Shown: one piece after another, positions 6,292-13,856 of the stretch
How the letters are laid out: each line of letters begins with the position of its first letter
Position numbering within the stretch: position 1 is the stretch's first letter
DNA from: Micavibrio sp.
GTDB lineage: Bacteria > Pseudomonadota > Alphaproteobacteria > Micavibrionales > Micavibrionaceae
DNA: 20,369 nt
Direction: 5' to 3'
Assembly: GCA_027066695.1 (NCBI GenBank)
Contig: JAMONE010000268.1
Location: 1 to 20,369 of the forward strand
Notes under the pieces: generated by a model
What the model was told of the DNA's origin: nothing
The model's database searches: none
Seen by the model: the letters and a program-made list of their open reading frames with translations, nothing else
Translations under genes and position numbers: made by a program

Positions 6292-9200
6292 ATGGGTGAA
6301 ATAAATAGATATATGACAATACTCGATAAATTAATAGCACCATTTCAAAAGGGTTTAAGGCAGTCAGTTTCCTCTTTCATACGGCTGGAAACGCGAGAAA
6401 ATGAAACAACACTTGTTTCAACTGACGGCTCTTTAGTTTCATATGTTAAAGTTGAAGGCAGTAAGCAAATCATCGGAGATGACGAGTATGAGGCTATTGT
6501 TAGTTCGTCTAATATTAAAATTGGTGCGCGTTTTGATCGTATTGGACATGCCATGCAAGTTTATTTTGTGCGCGATCCATCAAGAATCAGGCAAACGCTT
6601 GAAGAAAAAATAAAACCAAGCCGAACAACCGCAAATAATATTGGCTTAGATCTTAATGATCTGTTTGAGGAAAAAGTAAATCATCTTGAGAAATTCCTTA
6701 CACATGAAGAACAATATTTTGTTCTATGGACGCGCCCGTCAGGCCTTACAAAAAATGAAGCTAAAAGAGCAGGGGAAGACGCAAAAGAAGAAGGTAAAAA
6801 TTGGTTTAACGCCCCTAATGCCCAATTTCCTTACGGTGTAATGGAACCATTAAGAACACGCCATAAAAGTTTTATTTCTGCAATGATGACCGCTTTTAAT
6901 GAGCTTGGGATTGAGTGTAGGCTTGAAGAAGTACATGACGCACTTAGTGCAATTAGAGGTAATTTATTTCCTGACCGTGCTAATGAAAATTGGCGTGCAT
7001 GCCTTCCTGGCGATCCTATACCTGCGCGCGCACCTAAAAGTGCAGTTGATATGTCTGACATATTATGGCCAACATTACCTAATCAAATTACAGCCGCAGA
7101 AGCCAAAGTTCTGGGTAAGTCGGTAGTGCGCATTGGTAATTTGCTTTGGGCTGGCGCAGATATGACGCTTGGCCCTATGGAATCAATGCCGTTTCCTATT
7201 TTGTTAAATCGCCTTGTCGAAGCAGATATACCATTTAGAGTATCATTTTTAATTGAGGGCGGCGGCGCATCATCAGTGGCAATGAAAACATTTGCAGCCA
7301 CAATTATGGGGCCAACTAATGCTGGTAATAAGCCGATTAAGTATTCTTTAGAAAACTTAACAAAATTAGCACGACAAGAGCCCGTTGTAAAAATACGTAT
7401 ATCATTTGCCACTTGGTGCAAAATTAGTGAAAAAGATCAAATCCTTGATCGCTTATCCATATTACTCCAATCTTTTGAGAGCTGGGGGTATATGCAAGTC
7501 AGCGAATATTCAGGTGACCCTCTTGATTGTGTTATGTCCTCTGCTATGGGAATACATTGCGCAGGAACAGCTCCATCTGGCATTGCTCCAATGGTTGAAA
7601 TTGTTAAATTACTGCCGTGGCAACGGCCATCTAGCCCTTTTGAAGAAGGGGCTATGATCTTCAGATCACCTGATGGAAAAATATGGCCATACCAAACGGG
7701 CACAAGCCTTACAACAACATGGTTTGACCTTATATTCGCCCAGCCTGGTGGCGGTAAATCTGTTCTTTTGAATACGCTTAACTTCGGAACATGCATGACA
7801 CCGGGCTTAAGTAATCTGCCGTATGTTTCTGTTATTGATATCGGGCCATCATCATCTGGGCTTGTGTCACTTATAAAAGAAGCTCTTCCGCTTAGTAGGC
7901 AACATGAAGCATCATATTTCCGCCTTCAAATGGCACATCAATATGCGATTAACCCGTTTGACACACAATTAGGTTGCAGGTATCCATTGCCTGATGAACG
8001 TAGCTTTTTAGTTGAGCTTATGACCCTTCTAACAACGCCTCCAGGGTATGATAAGCCTTATGATGGTATGCAGCAACTTTGTGGTATGGTTGTTGACGAG
8101 ATGTTCCGCTGGCGTGATGATGGTTCTGCTAATTCTGAAGCACGCCCGTATTTACCGCGCCTTGAAATTGAAATTGACGCGGCCATACAAAAATATAATA
8201 TCCATCTACCGTCCGATCCATTTTGGTGGGATATTGTTGATAAAATGTTTGAGCTGGATCAGCCGCATTTGGCAAATATCGCCCAACGTCATGCTGTTCC
8301 TACGCTTAATGATGCGATAACAGCATCAAGAAGACCGCAAATACGTACTCTTCTTGAGGAAACTTCCGTTGGCGTTAGCTCTGAAAGTGTTGTCGGTGCT
8401 TTTGAGCGTATGATTACGTCGGCTATTCGTGAATATCCAATTCTATCATCTGTTACACAATTTGATATTGCCGATACAAGACTTACCTCACTTGACCTTA
8501 TGGATGTAGCTCCGCAAGGTGATGACGCAGCGGACAGGCAGACCTCTATCATGTATATGCTAGGTCGTCATGCATTGGTACGTTCATGGTGGGTTAGTGC
8601 GGATAGCTTGCAAAATATCCCTGAGAAATTCCGCGAATATCATGAGGCACGATTACAAGATATCGGAGAAACTCCAAAACGTCTGAATTTTGACGAATTC
8701 CATAGAACAAGTAAATCTGCTTCTGTTCGCGCACAAATTATTCGTGATGTTCGTGAGGGTCGTAAACGCGGCGTTCAAATTGTTCTAACATCACAGTTAA
8801 TTGATGATTTTGACAAAGATATGGTTGATTTAGCAACTGGTATCTGGGTTTTGGGTACAGCAATATCTGACAAAGCAGTTCAAAATGTTGTTGACCGATT
8901 TGGCCTGTCTAATACAGCGAAACATGTTATGCGTTACAAGCTAACTGGCCCGAAAGCTATTGGTGGCCCCGCGTTAATTGTTATTGGTTCAACATCAGGT
9001 CGTTATGAGCAGCATATCTACAACACTCTTGGCCCAATTGAGCTTTGGGCTTTTTCAACTTCATCGGAAGATGTTGCTATTAGAAATCGCCTATATGGAA
9101 TGCTTGGCGCGGCGCGTGCAAGAAAAATGCTATCCACTGCTTTTCCTGGGGGAAGTGCGAGAAATGAAATAAGGCGGCGTGTACTTTCAAATAGTGAAAG

Positions 9201-9324
9201 CGGCGATTCAAAGAACGCCATGATCAGTAGTGTTATTGAAGGAATAATTAAGGAGCTTGTTGATGAAAGTAAAGAAACACAAGAAGCTGAAGATGCTAAA
9301 CGCATTAAACTCAAACTAAAATGA
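6292..9324 (+). CDS. icmB: IcmB/DotO type IVB secretion ATPase
   Basis: This is the VirB4-type ATPase of Dot/Icm systems, which powers assembly or substrate transport at the cytoplasmic face of the inner membrane. The 1010 residues match Legionella IcmB/DotO (about 1009). The N-terminal half (about 1-440) is the family-specific region. The ATPase domain starts near 450 with Walker A AQPGGGKS (483-490). Walker B is RLNFDEFH (798-804, Asp801/Glu802), followed by REGRKRGVQIVLTSQ (821-835) with the sensor Gln835. No membrane segment is seen. The start is uncertain: ATG 6292 has a poor ribosome site, and ATG 6313 (MTILDKL) would give 1003 residues. It completes the conserved order icmC/E-icmD-icmJ-icmB. 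The next gene starts 10 bases after its stop. Confidence 0.88.
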   Translation: MGEINRYMTILDKLIAPFQKGLRQSVSSFIRLETRENETTLVSTDGSLVSYVKVEGSKQIIGDDEYEAIVSSSNIKIGARFDRIGHAMQVYFVRDPSRIRQTLEEKIKPSRTTANNIGLDLNDLFEEKVNHLEKFLTHEEQYFVLWTRPSGLTKNEAKRAGEDAKEEGKNWFNAPNAQFPYGVMEPLRTRHKSFISAMMTAFNELGIECRLEEVHDALSAIRGNLFPDRANENWRACLPGDPIPARAPKSAVDMSDILWPTLPNQITAAEAKVLGKSVVRIGNLLWAGADMTLGPMESMPFPILLNRLVEADIPFRVSFLIEGGGASSVAMKTFAATIMGPTNAGNKPIKYSLENLTKLARQEPVVKIRISFATWCKISEKDQILDRLSILLQSFESWGYMQVSEYSGDPLDCVMSSAMGIHCAGTAPSGIAPMVEIVKLLPWQRPSSPFEEGAMIFRSPDGKIWPYQTGTSLTTTWFDLIFAQPGGGKSVLLNTLNFGTCMTPGLSNLPYVSVIDIGPSSSGLVSLIKEALPLSRQHEASYFRLQMAHQYAINPFDTQLGCRYPLPDERSFLVELMTLLTTPPGYDKPYDGMQQLCGMVVDEMFRWRDDGSANSEARPYLPRLEIEIDAAIQKYNIHLPSDPFWWDIVDKMFELDQPHLANIAQRHAVPTLNDAITASRRPQIRTLLEETSVGVSSESVVGAFERMITSAIREYPILSSVTQFDIADTRLTSLDLMDVAPQGDDAADRQTSIMYMLGRHALVRSWWVSADSLQNIPEKFREYHEARLQDIGETPKRLNFDEFHRTSKSASVRAQIIRDVREGRKRGVQIVLTSQLIDDFDKDMVDLATGIWVLGTAISDKAVQNVVDRFGLSNTAKHVMRYKLTGPKAIGGPALIVIGSTSGRYEQHIYNTLGPIELWAFSTSSEDVAIRNRLYGMLGAARARKMLSTAFPGGSARNEIRRRVLSNSESGDSKNAMISSVIEGIIKELVDESKETQEAEDAKRIKLKLK

Positions 9325-9334
9325 TAATATCACC

Positions 9335-9910
9335 ATGAGTGAAGAAGAAGAAATTTTAAAGCAAACTGTAATTGCAGAAGAAAAACCCAAATCGGATTTT
9401 TCTAAGAAATTAAAAGAGCAAAAAAAAGCAAAAAGAAAAAAAACAACTAAAAAAATTATTATATTAGTTGTTTTAGCACTATTTTCTTACGCTATTATGT
9501 GGGCATTGAAACCCTTTAAAGCGTCCGAAGAATATGGTATCTGCCGATCTTTATTAGAATTATTTGTTCCATATCCATATAGTATATATGTTAGCGAAAT
9601 AAAACAGTTAAGGGATGGTAGCCTTAAATTATGGTACACACATACCGATGCTTTTGGTGAATATCGTATGGAAGAATTTCAATGTAAATTAATAAGGAAT
9701 TCTAAAACTGGTGTAATGGAGCTGCTAGAGATAAAAATGCATAAAGTTTATTTGGAGGCTGACAAAGTAAAGCATCTTAATAACTCTTTAGTTTACTTTA
9801 GAGAGCATCCACTAATTTTAAATTGGCCAGCCGCACTTCCTGATAGCATAGCCGCACTTCACCTTGATTTTGATTCTGCACGAAGAATTATCCTTAATAT
9901 TACGAAATAA
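9335..9910 (+). CDS. Unrecognised single-pass membrane protein after icmB, candidate secretion component
   Basis: The 191-residue product has a very basic cytoplasmic N-terminus (about 1-41, with runs of Lys and Glu), one membrane helix at about 44-62 and a periplasmic domain of about 128 residues. The latter contains alternating beta-like stretches (SIYVSEIKQL, GSLKLWYTHT, EYRMEEFQCKL, GVMELLEIKMHKVYL) and two cysteines (in GICRSL and FQCKLI), one near each end of the first half. I recognise no family. The bitopic layout with a lysine-rich tail is that of many secretion-machine scaffold proteins (IcmL/DotI, for example, is bitopic), but the sequence does not show the IcmL signature. It is 10 bases after icmB, on the same strand, and probably co-transcribed. 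No clear ribosome site is visible, so translation may depend on coupling. Confidence 0.7.
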   Translation: MSEEEEILKQTVIAEEKPKSDFSKKLKEQKKAKRKKTTKKIIILVVLALFSYAIMWALKPFKASEEYGICRSLLELFVPYPYSIYVSEIKQLRDGSLKLWYTHTDAFGEYRMEEFQCKLIRNSKTGVMELLEIKMHKVYLEADKVKHLNNSLVYFREHPLILNWPAALPDSIAALHLDFDSARRIILNITK

Positions 9911-9912
9911 TC

Positions 9913-10017
9913 ATGAAATATAAAAAACTCAGACAAACAAATATTGATGCAATTCTTAACGCAATGCACTATAACTTCCAGTGCTATGAAGCCCACTTAT
10001 ATCCCGCTTGCCCATGA
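9913..10017 (+). other. 34-codon ORF after the secretion block, possible truncated gene
   Basis: An ATG two bases after the preceding TAA opens a 34-codon frame. Its first part is MKYKKLRQTNIDAILNAM; it then reads antisense into the last codons of ubiV and stops at 10017. It could be the 5' end of a sixth secretion gene cut off by rearrangement next to ubiV, a real tiny gene, or chance. Nothing but position and composition supports it. Confidence 0.2.
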
Positions 10018-10889
10018 TAAAATCCATTGGCAAATGGCGCGACAATGCCGCTTTGCTTGATTCTTGCTATAGCTTCTTCTGCATCTATCTCCTTTTTAAT
10101 GAGCGCATCAAAAGCCCGCATTGTTTCAACCATGTCATTTGTATGTGGAGAAATGCGCAAATGCGTTACCCCCATATCCACCATGTCATGCACTTCACCA
10201 GCAAGATTGAGATAATTATTAGAGAGCGTTTGTATGCCGTTAATAGATAGGAATGGATTGCCCGTGAGCGTTTTAAGATCCATGCCGTCGGGATCTTCCT
10301 CACAGACAAACTGGCAATTATCCTTAATACGGCCATGAGCGCGCGCGTGATAACATCTAGCTGATAGTGCGAGCGACATCCTGCCGAATATTTGTACTTC
10401 TACAGGCACATTTAGATTGGCGGCTTCCTTGCACATATGTTTTATAGATTGGCGCGGTAATTCCGCAGGCAGGCTGATATGAGTTGCACCTTTAGAGACC
10501 AGATATTTAAGTGTTTCCTCATTATATACATTCATTAATGAGCCGAGGCGGTGCGGCTTACCCGATATATGCCATAGCGCAGAAGCATCATTAACCTCGA
10601 TTTCTTCGCCGCTATCTACCAGCTCGCAAAAGCCTTCAACAATTTTGCGATCACGTTTTATCATGACCTCGGACAGCGTAGAAAACACCACAGTTTTTCC
10701 TGCTTTTTTCAAACGCGTGGCAACTTCATCATAATGATTTTCAAAAAACGGTGTACGTTTAGAGCAAATAACCTCGCCAAGATACACCGTGTCTACTGCC
10801 GCCTCATCGGCAATGCGAGCATAGAAATCCAGCTTTTGATCTTCTGGCCAGTGAAAAAGTATTGGTGCTATTGTAAGTTTTGCGCTCAT
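9984..10889 (-). CDS. ubiV: UbiV, U32-family Fe-S protein of oxygen-independent ubiquinone synthesis
   Basis: UbiV works with UbiU as a heterodimer that hydroxylates ubiquinone precursors without O2, using prephenate as oxygen donor. The 301-residue product is of normal size for the U32 family. Four cysteines match the known 4Fe-4S ligand pattern: Cys42 (EVICSKR), Cys179 (SARCYHARAHG), Cys192 and Cys196 (NCQFVCEEDPDG). The C-terminal half has the family segment FLSINGIQTLSNNYLNLAGE. The ATG follows GGGAG at a somewhat long spacing. The gene is 17 bases downstream of ubiU on the same strand, in the order ubiT-ubiU-ubiV. Its 3' end faces the secretion block, and the last residues overlap a small plus-strand ORF. 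I see no convincing terminator between the convergent units; GCACT/AGTGC at 9966-9984 is only 5 bp. Confidence 0.92.
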   Translation of the reverse strand: MSAKLTIAPILFHWPEDQKLDFYARIADEAAVDTVYLGEVICSKRTPFFENHYDEVATRLKKAGKTVVFSTLSEVMIKRDRKIVEGFCELVDSGEEIEVNDASALWHISGKPHRLGSLMNVYNEETLKYLVSKGATHISLPAELPRQSIKHMCKEAANLNVPVEVQIFGRMSLALSARCYHARAHGRIKDNCQFVCEEDPDGMDLKTLTGNPFLSINGIQTLSNNYLNLAGEVHDMVDMGVTHLRISPHTNDMVETMRAFDALIKKEIDAEEAIARIKQSGIVAPFANGFYHGQAGYKWAS

Positions 10890-10906
10890 AGTTAATTATC
10901 TCCCAA

Positions 10907-11920
10907 TTATCTCCAAGTCTTGCTTTTGAACGCGCCTTGCGTTTCTTTATGTCCTTCAGTCAAAGCAATAAGACTAGGGATATCAGGGTTTTGACCCGCT
11001 ATAATATCATCGATAGCGCGGCTGAATGAAGATACTACTTTTTGCACATAAGCACGGCTGCGCTGGCGACCTTCGATCTTTAGTGCGCTTACACCCACCG
11101 CCATAAGATCGGGCAGTAAAGATGATAGATTAAGGCTGATCGGCTCTTCAAAGGCGTAATATGGCTCATCCTTGCGAGGCTCTGCCAGATATCTACCCTT
11201 ACAAATAGTAGGATATCCTGCATTCTCACCGCAAGAAAAGCAATCAATTGTGAAGTCATTAAGCTTGGTAAACATGTTGCCCTTGCTATCTTCCTCATAT
11301 TTCACCTGACCAGCGGGCGAACAAACGCCATCCATATTCGTAGAAAGCCCTGTGATATAGTTAGTAAGGCTGCATCGCCCCTCAACCATCAAACCATGAT
11401 TACCGAATATAAAAGTCTCGATCTCGCAAGGGATATCATTTTTGATTTCCTTAATTTCTTTAACGGTTAATATACGCGGCAGAACAACGCGCGCTACGCC
11501 AAACTCACGGCAATAGTAATTTATTGCCTCTACCGAGGACGCGGCGGCCTGCACAGAAAGATGCAGCCGCACGTCGGGATGGCGCTGCGCTACATAATGC
11601 GCTACGCCTATATCAGCGACAATAAATGCATCGATACCAAATTTCGCGCCCATATCAACGGCTTGCTTCCATAGATCAAACTTCCCTGCTGGCGGGAAAG
11701 TGTTAGTTGCAAGCAAGACTTTTGTTCCGCGCTCATGTGCGTAGGCAATAGAAGATTCCATCTCATCATAAGTGAAATTTAATCCAGGAAAATTCCGTGC
11801 ATTGGTTGCATTTTGAAAGCCGCAATATACCGCGTCTGCGCCTGCATCAACTGCGGTTCTAAGGGCAGCGGGCGTTCCCGCAGGGCAAACTAATTCAGGT
11901 CTTGTAAGTTTTTGTGTCAA
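10907..11920 (-). CDS. ubiU: UbiU, U32-family protein of oxygen-independent ubiquinone synthesis (one Fe-S Cys replaced)
   Basis: This is the partner of UbiV. The 337-residue product shows the U32 landmarks: ELVCPAGTPAALRTAVDAGADAVY near the N-terminus, NARNFPGLNFT (40-50), MVEGRCSLTNY (178-188), CSPAGQVKYEE and ENAGYPTICKGRY (232-244). The established ligands in E. coli UbiU are four cysteines with spacing 7, 17 and 39. Three are present (Cys183, Cys200, Cys240), but the first position is Gly176 in FGNHGLMVEGRC. Two cysteines not expected there occur at 227 and 230 (DCFSCGENAG), and His175 lies next to the lost position, so the cluster may be rewired. The start codon is TTG at 11920, one base after the ubiT stop, with GGAAG about 8 bases upstream, so the two genes are translationally coupled. 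Confidence 0.9.
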   Translation of the reverse strand: MTQKLTRPELVCPAGTPAALRTAVDAGADAVYCGFQNATNARNFPGLNFTYDEMESSIAYAHERGTKVLLATNTFPPAGKFDLWKQAVDMGAKFGIDAFIVADIGVAHYVAQRHPDVRLHLSVQAAASSVEAINYYCREFGVARVVLPRILTVKEIKEIKNDIPCEIETFIFGNHGLMVEGRCSLTNYITGLSTNMDGVCSPAGQVKYEEDSKGNMFTKLNDFTIDCFSCGENAGYPTICKGRYLAEPRKDEPYYAFEEPISLNLSSLLPDLMAVGVSALKIEGRQRSRAYVQKVVSSFSRAIDDIIAGQNPDIPSLIALTEGHKETQGAFKSKTWR

Positions 11921-11921
11921 A

Positions 11922-12410
11922 TTATGCTTCCATTCTTCTTAATACAGATAATGCCGCGCCGCCAGGTCTGCCTAGCCTTGCGGCGAGATCACCAAGAACG
12001 CTGCCATCTATATCGTCCAAAGCATTACGCAGGCAGACAACGGCCTCGGTATCGCCGACAACCTTTAAATCACGGCTAAAAAACAGCGAATCGCCGTCTA
12101 GCTCTCCATCCATAAGGCGTAATAGATTTACGAAGCTGCCCGATATTTCTGCATCAGGGCAAAGCCCTTCAGAGCGTCTATATACCTGCATAATCGGGTT
12201 TTCAGGATCAGGCTTAAGCAACAGAACAAAGGGCATATTCGTTGGGTTAATCAAAAATCTTTTGTTGGTATGTGTGCCCAAACGCGCAAAAAGATTAGGG
12301 TGCTTTTGCGCAATATGAGCGGTCATTCGCTGCATAATCGGCTTATAAAATAAAATGGGTATAGGCCTTAACAAATAATTAGGCGCATTTTTATAACGTT
12401 TTTTTAGCAT
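11922..12410 (-). CDS. ubiT: UbiT, SCP2-domain accessory factor of oxygen-independent ubiquinone synthesis
   Basis: The 162-residue product is an SCP2 sterol-carrier-like domain protein. UbiT binds the polyprenylated ubiquinone intermediates for UbiU and UbiV. The C-terminal half carries the family's acidic stretch LMDGELDGDSLFFSRDLKVVGDTEAVVCLRNALDD (about residues 98-133), where FFSRDL and GDTEAV are characteristic. An N-terminal helix (about 13-25, PNYLLRPIPILFY) is common in the family. It is the first gene of the ubiT-ubiU-ubiV unit, and the stop is separated from the ubiU TTG by one base. AGGGAAAT lies before the ATG. The divergent neighbour is yggS. Confidence 0.88.
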   Translation of the reverse strand: MLKKRYKNAPNYLLRPIPILFYKPIMQRMTAHIAQKHPNLFARLGTHTNKRFLINPTNMPFVLLLKPDPENPIMQVYRRSEGLCPDAEISGSFVNLLRLMDGELDGDSLFFSRDLKVVGDTEAVVCLRNALDDIDGSVLGDLAARLGRPGGAALSVLRRMEA

Positions 12411-12495
12411 AGCAATTTCCCTGAATTTAAGGTTAAGATATAAAATTCTCTCTTAACATGCATTGACTCTGGTCAAATATTTAGGGTTTAGGACT
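12411..12495. promoter_or_regulatory. Divergent ubiT / yggS promoter region
   Basis: This 85-bp region must hold promoters for both directions. On the plus strand TTGACT (12463-12468) could be a -35 but lies too close to the yggS start for a normal leader. On the minus strand no clear box stands out. I see no perfect FNR-type palindrome (TTGAT-N4-ATCAA), although an oxygen-responsive control of ubiTUV would be expected. Confidence 0.3.
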
Positions 12496-13161
12496 ATGAC
12501 GGTAAAAGAAAATATAACACAAATTCAAAAGCAAATTGAACAAACAGCGCGTAAATGGAACAAGAAAGAGGGCAATATTAATTTGCTTGCCGTAAGTAAA
12601 CGCCAACCTTTAGATAAAATTAAAGCTGCGCTTGATGCGGGGCATCGCCTGTTCGGAGAAAATAAAGTTCAAGAAGCTACCGAGCATTGGGCGGATATTA
12701 AGCATAGCTACCCTGATCTAAAGCTTCACCTTATCGGCGCATTGCAAACAAATAAAATTAAAGATGCACTTAAAATTTTTGATTGCATAGAAACTATTGA
12801 TCGTGAGAAATTAGCGCGTAAGCTTGGTAGCGAGCTGAAATCACAAAATCGCTCTATTCCTTGCTTTATCCAAATTAATATTGGCGAGGAAGAACAGAAG
12901 AGCGGTATTTCTCCGCAAGAACTACCAGAATTTCTTAAATTTTGCCAAAATGATTGTTCGTTAGATATAGTTGGGCTTATGTGCATTCCTCCTGCGAATG
13001 AGCCAGCCGCGCTTTACTTTGCCTTGCTTGAAAAAATGGCAAAGCAGCATAATTTGCCTGAACTTAGCATGGGCATGTCTGCGGATTTTGAAAAAGCCAT
13101 TCCCCTTGGCGCAACTTATATACGCGTTGGAACTGGTATCTTCGGGCAGCGCGAATCATAG
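12496..13161 (+). CDS. yggS: YggS/PROSC-family pyridoxal phosphate homeostasis protein
   Basis: The 221-residue product carries the PROSC-type alanine-racemase-like barrel that binds PLP. It balances free PLP and amino acid pools and has no known enzymatic reaction. Lys35 in LLAVSKRQP is the Schiff-base lysine. Further marks are LFGENKVQEA, LHLIGALQTNK, CFIQINIGEE, GLMCIPP and LSMGMSADFEKAIPLGATYIRVGTGIFGQR at the end, where SMGMSxDF is the family signature that holds the phosphate. I chose ATG 12496, preceded by TTTAGG, over the in-frame TTG at 12463, because the ATG gives the normal length. It is divergent from ubiT. Its usual partners (proC, yggT) are not beside it. Confidence 0.92.
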   Translation: MTVKENITQIQKQIEQTARKWNKKEGNINLLAVSKRQPLDKIKAALDAGHRLFGENKVQEATEHWADIKHSYPDLKLHLIGALQTNKIKDALKIFDCIETIDREKLARKLGSELKSQNRSIPCFIQINIGEEEQKSGISPQELPEFLKFCQNDCSLDIVGLMCIPPANEPAALYFALLEKMAKQHNLPELSMGMSADFEKAIPLGATYIRVGTGIFGQRES

Positions 13162-13176
13162 TATTTTGACTTTATC

Positions 13177-13803
13177 TTAAGCGTAAACGGCGATCATACC
13201 CGCTGTGCGGCCATGCGCAAGCTCGGTGCGTTCATAAGCATGTTTATGATTTTCCTTATTTTGCATTTCCACTAAAGTGGGCATGGGGGTTTCTGCAAAA
13301 GCCAATAAGCTAGCGGGTAAATCTTCATATGCTTTATATTCATTATTAAAATCAGGAGCTTCTTTTTTACTTATTCCTGCAAAAGCAGTGACATTACCTA
13401 TTACGTCTTTGCCAGTTTCTTCTTCTATAATTGCGTTAACAATACCGCTTGCTACGCCGATTGCTCCACCAAAAATACCGCCACCGATTATTTTGCTTAT
13501 AGGTTTTATTTCATCACCGCTAAGGCTTCGGTAAGCCATATTCACAATAGGTATATGTTGCAAAGGATTTACCATATCGATCAGGTCTAAAAACCCAAAT
13601 TCGTTATCTTGTTTAGAAGGGGTTATATTAATAATTTCAGGCTTTGGGCTGTATGATGATAATATATTATCAAAGCTTTCTTGCTTGATATTGGTAGTAG
13701 GGGCATCCCAAGAGGGAACAAAGCCGCCCATGCGCTCGTTTTTAACTTGATATATGTTGCGTTGGCTATGTGGGTTTTCAGTATTTTGGGCAATATTTTC
13801 CAT
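13177..13803 (-). CDS. Uncharacterised protein with a glycine-rich hydrophobic hairpin
   Basis: The ATG at 13803 (after AGAGGAAAG, 8-base spacing) gives 208 residues; a TTG at 13830 would add nine. The N-terminal half (to about 80) is polar and Asn/Pro/Ser-rich. A conserved-looking core follows: FLDLIDMVNPLQHIPIVNMAYRSL (about 90-113), then GDEIKPISKIIGGGIFGGAIGVASGIVNAIIEEETGKD (about 115-152), a glycine-zipper-like hydrophobic segment. The C-terminus is polar and ends in HGRTAGMIAVYA. I recall similar NPLQHIP-V / GGxFGGxIG proteins in other alphaproteobacteria without a known function. The zipper suggests membrane insertion or oligomer packing, but the segment is short for two full helices. 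It is divergent from the winged-helix gene, 53 bp apart. Confidence 0.65.
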   Translation of the reverse strand: MENIAQNTENPHSQRNIYQVKNERMGGFVPSWDAPTTNIKQESFDNILSSYSPKPEIINITPSKQDNEFGFLDLIDMVNPLQHIPIVNMAYRSLSGDEIKPISKIIGGGIFGGAIGVASGIVNAIIEEETGKDVIGNVTAFAGISKKEAPDFNNEYKAYEDLPASLLAFAETPMPTLVEMQNKENHKHAYERTELAHGRTAGMIAVYA

Positions 13804-13856
13804 GTTGGCTTTCCTCTCTTGTTTAAACAAAGCAATTTATATGCCATTATATTAAA
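13804..13856. promoter_or_regulatory. Short divergent promoter region
   Basis: The 53 bp between two divergent genes must contain both translation leaders and probably overlapping promoters. TATATGCCATTATATT (13840-13855) holds -10-like AT words close to the plus-strand ATG. A regulator that controls its own and the divergent gene would be a simple reading, but no operator is visible. Confidence 0.25.

Noticed and set aside
7083..7796. Minus-strand frames opposite icmB
   Set aside because: They are shadows of the icmB ATPase gene, whose motifs are unmistakable.
10008..10250. Plus-strand frames at the 3' end of ubiV
   Set aside because: Antisense to the conserved C-terminal region of UbiV and without a leader.
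11914..12318. 134-codon plus-strand frame antisense to ubiT
   Set aside because: Ser/Pro/Arg-rich translation typical of an antisense shadow; ubiT on the other strand is clearly real.
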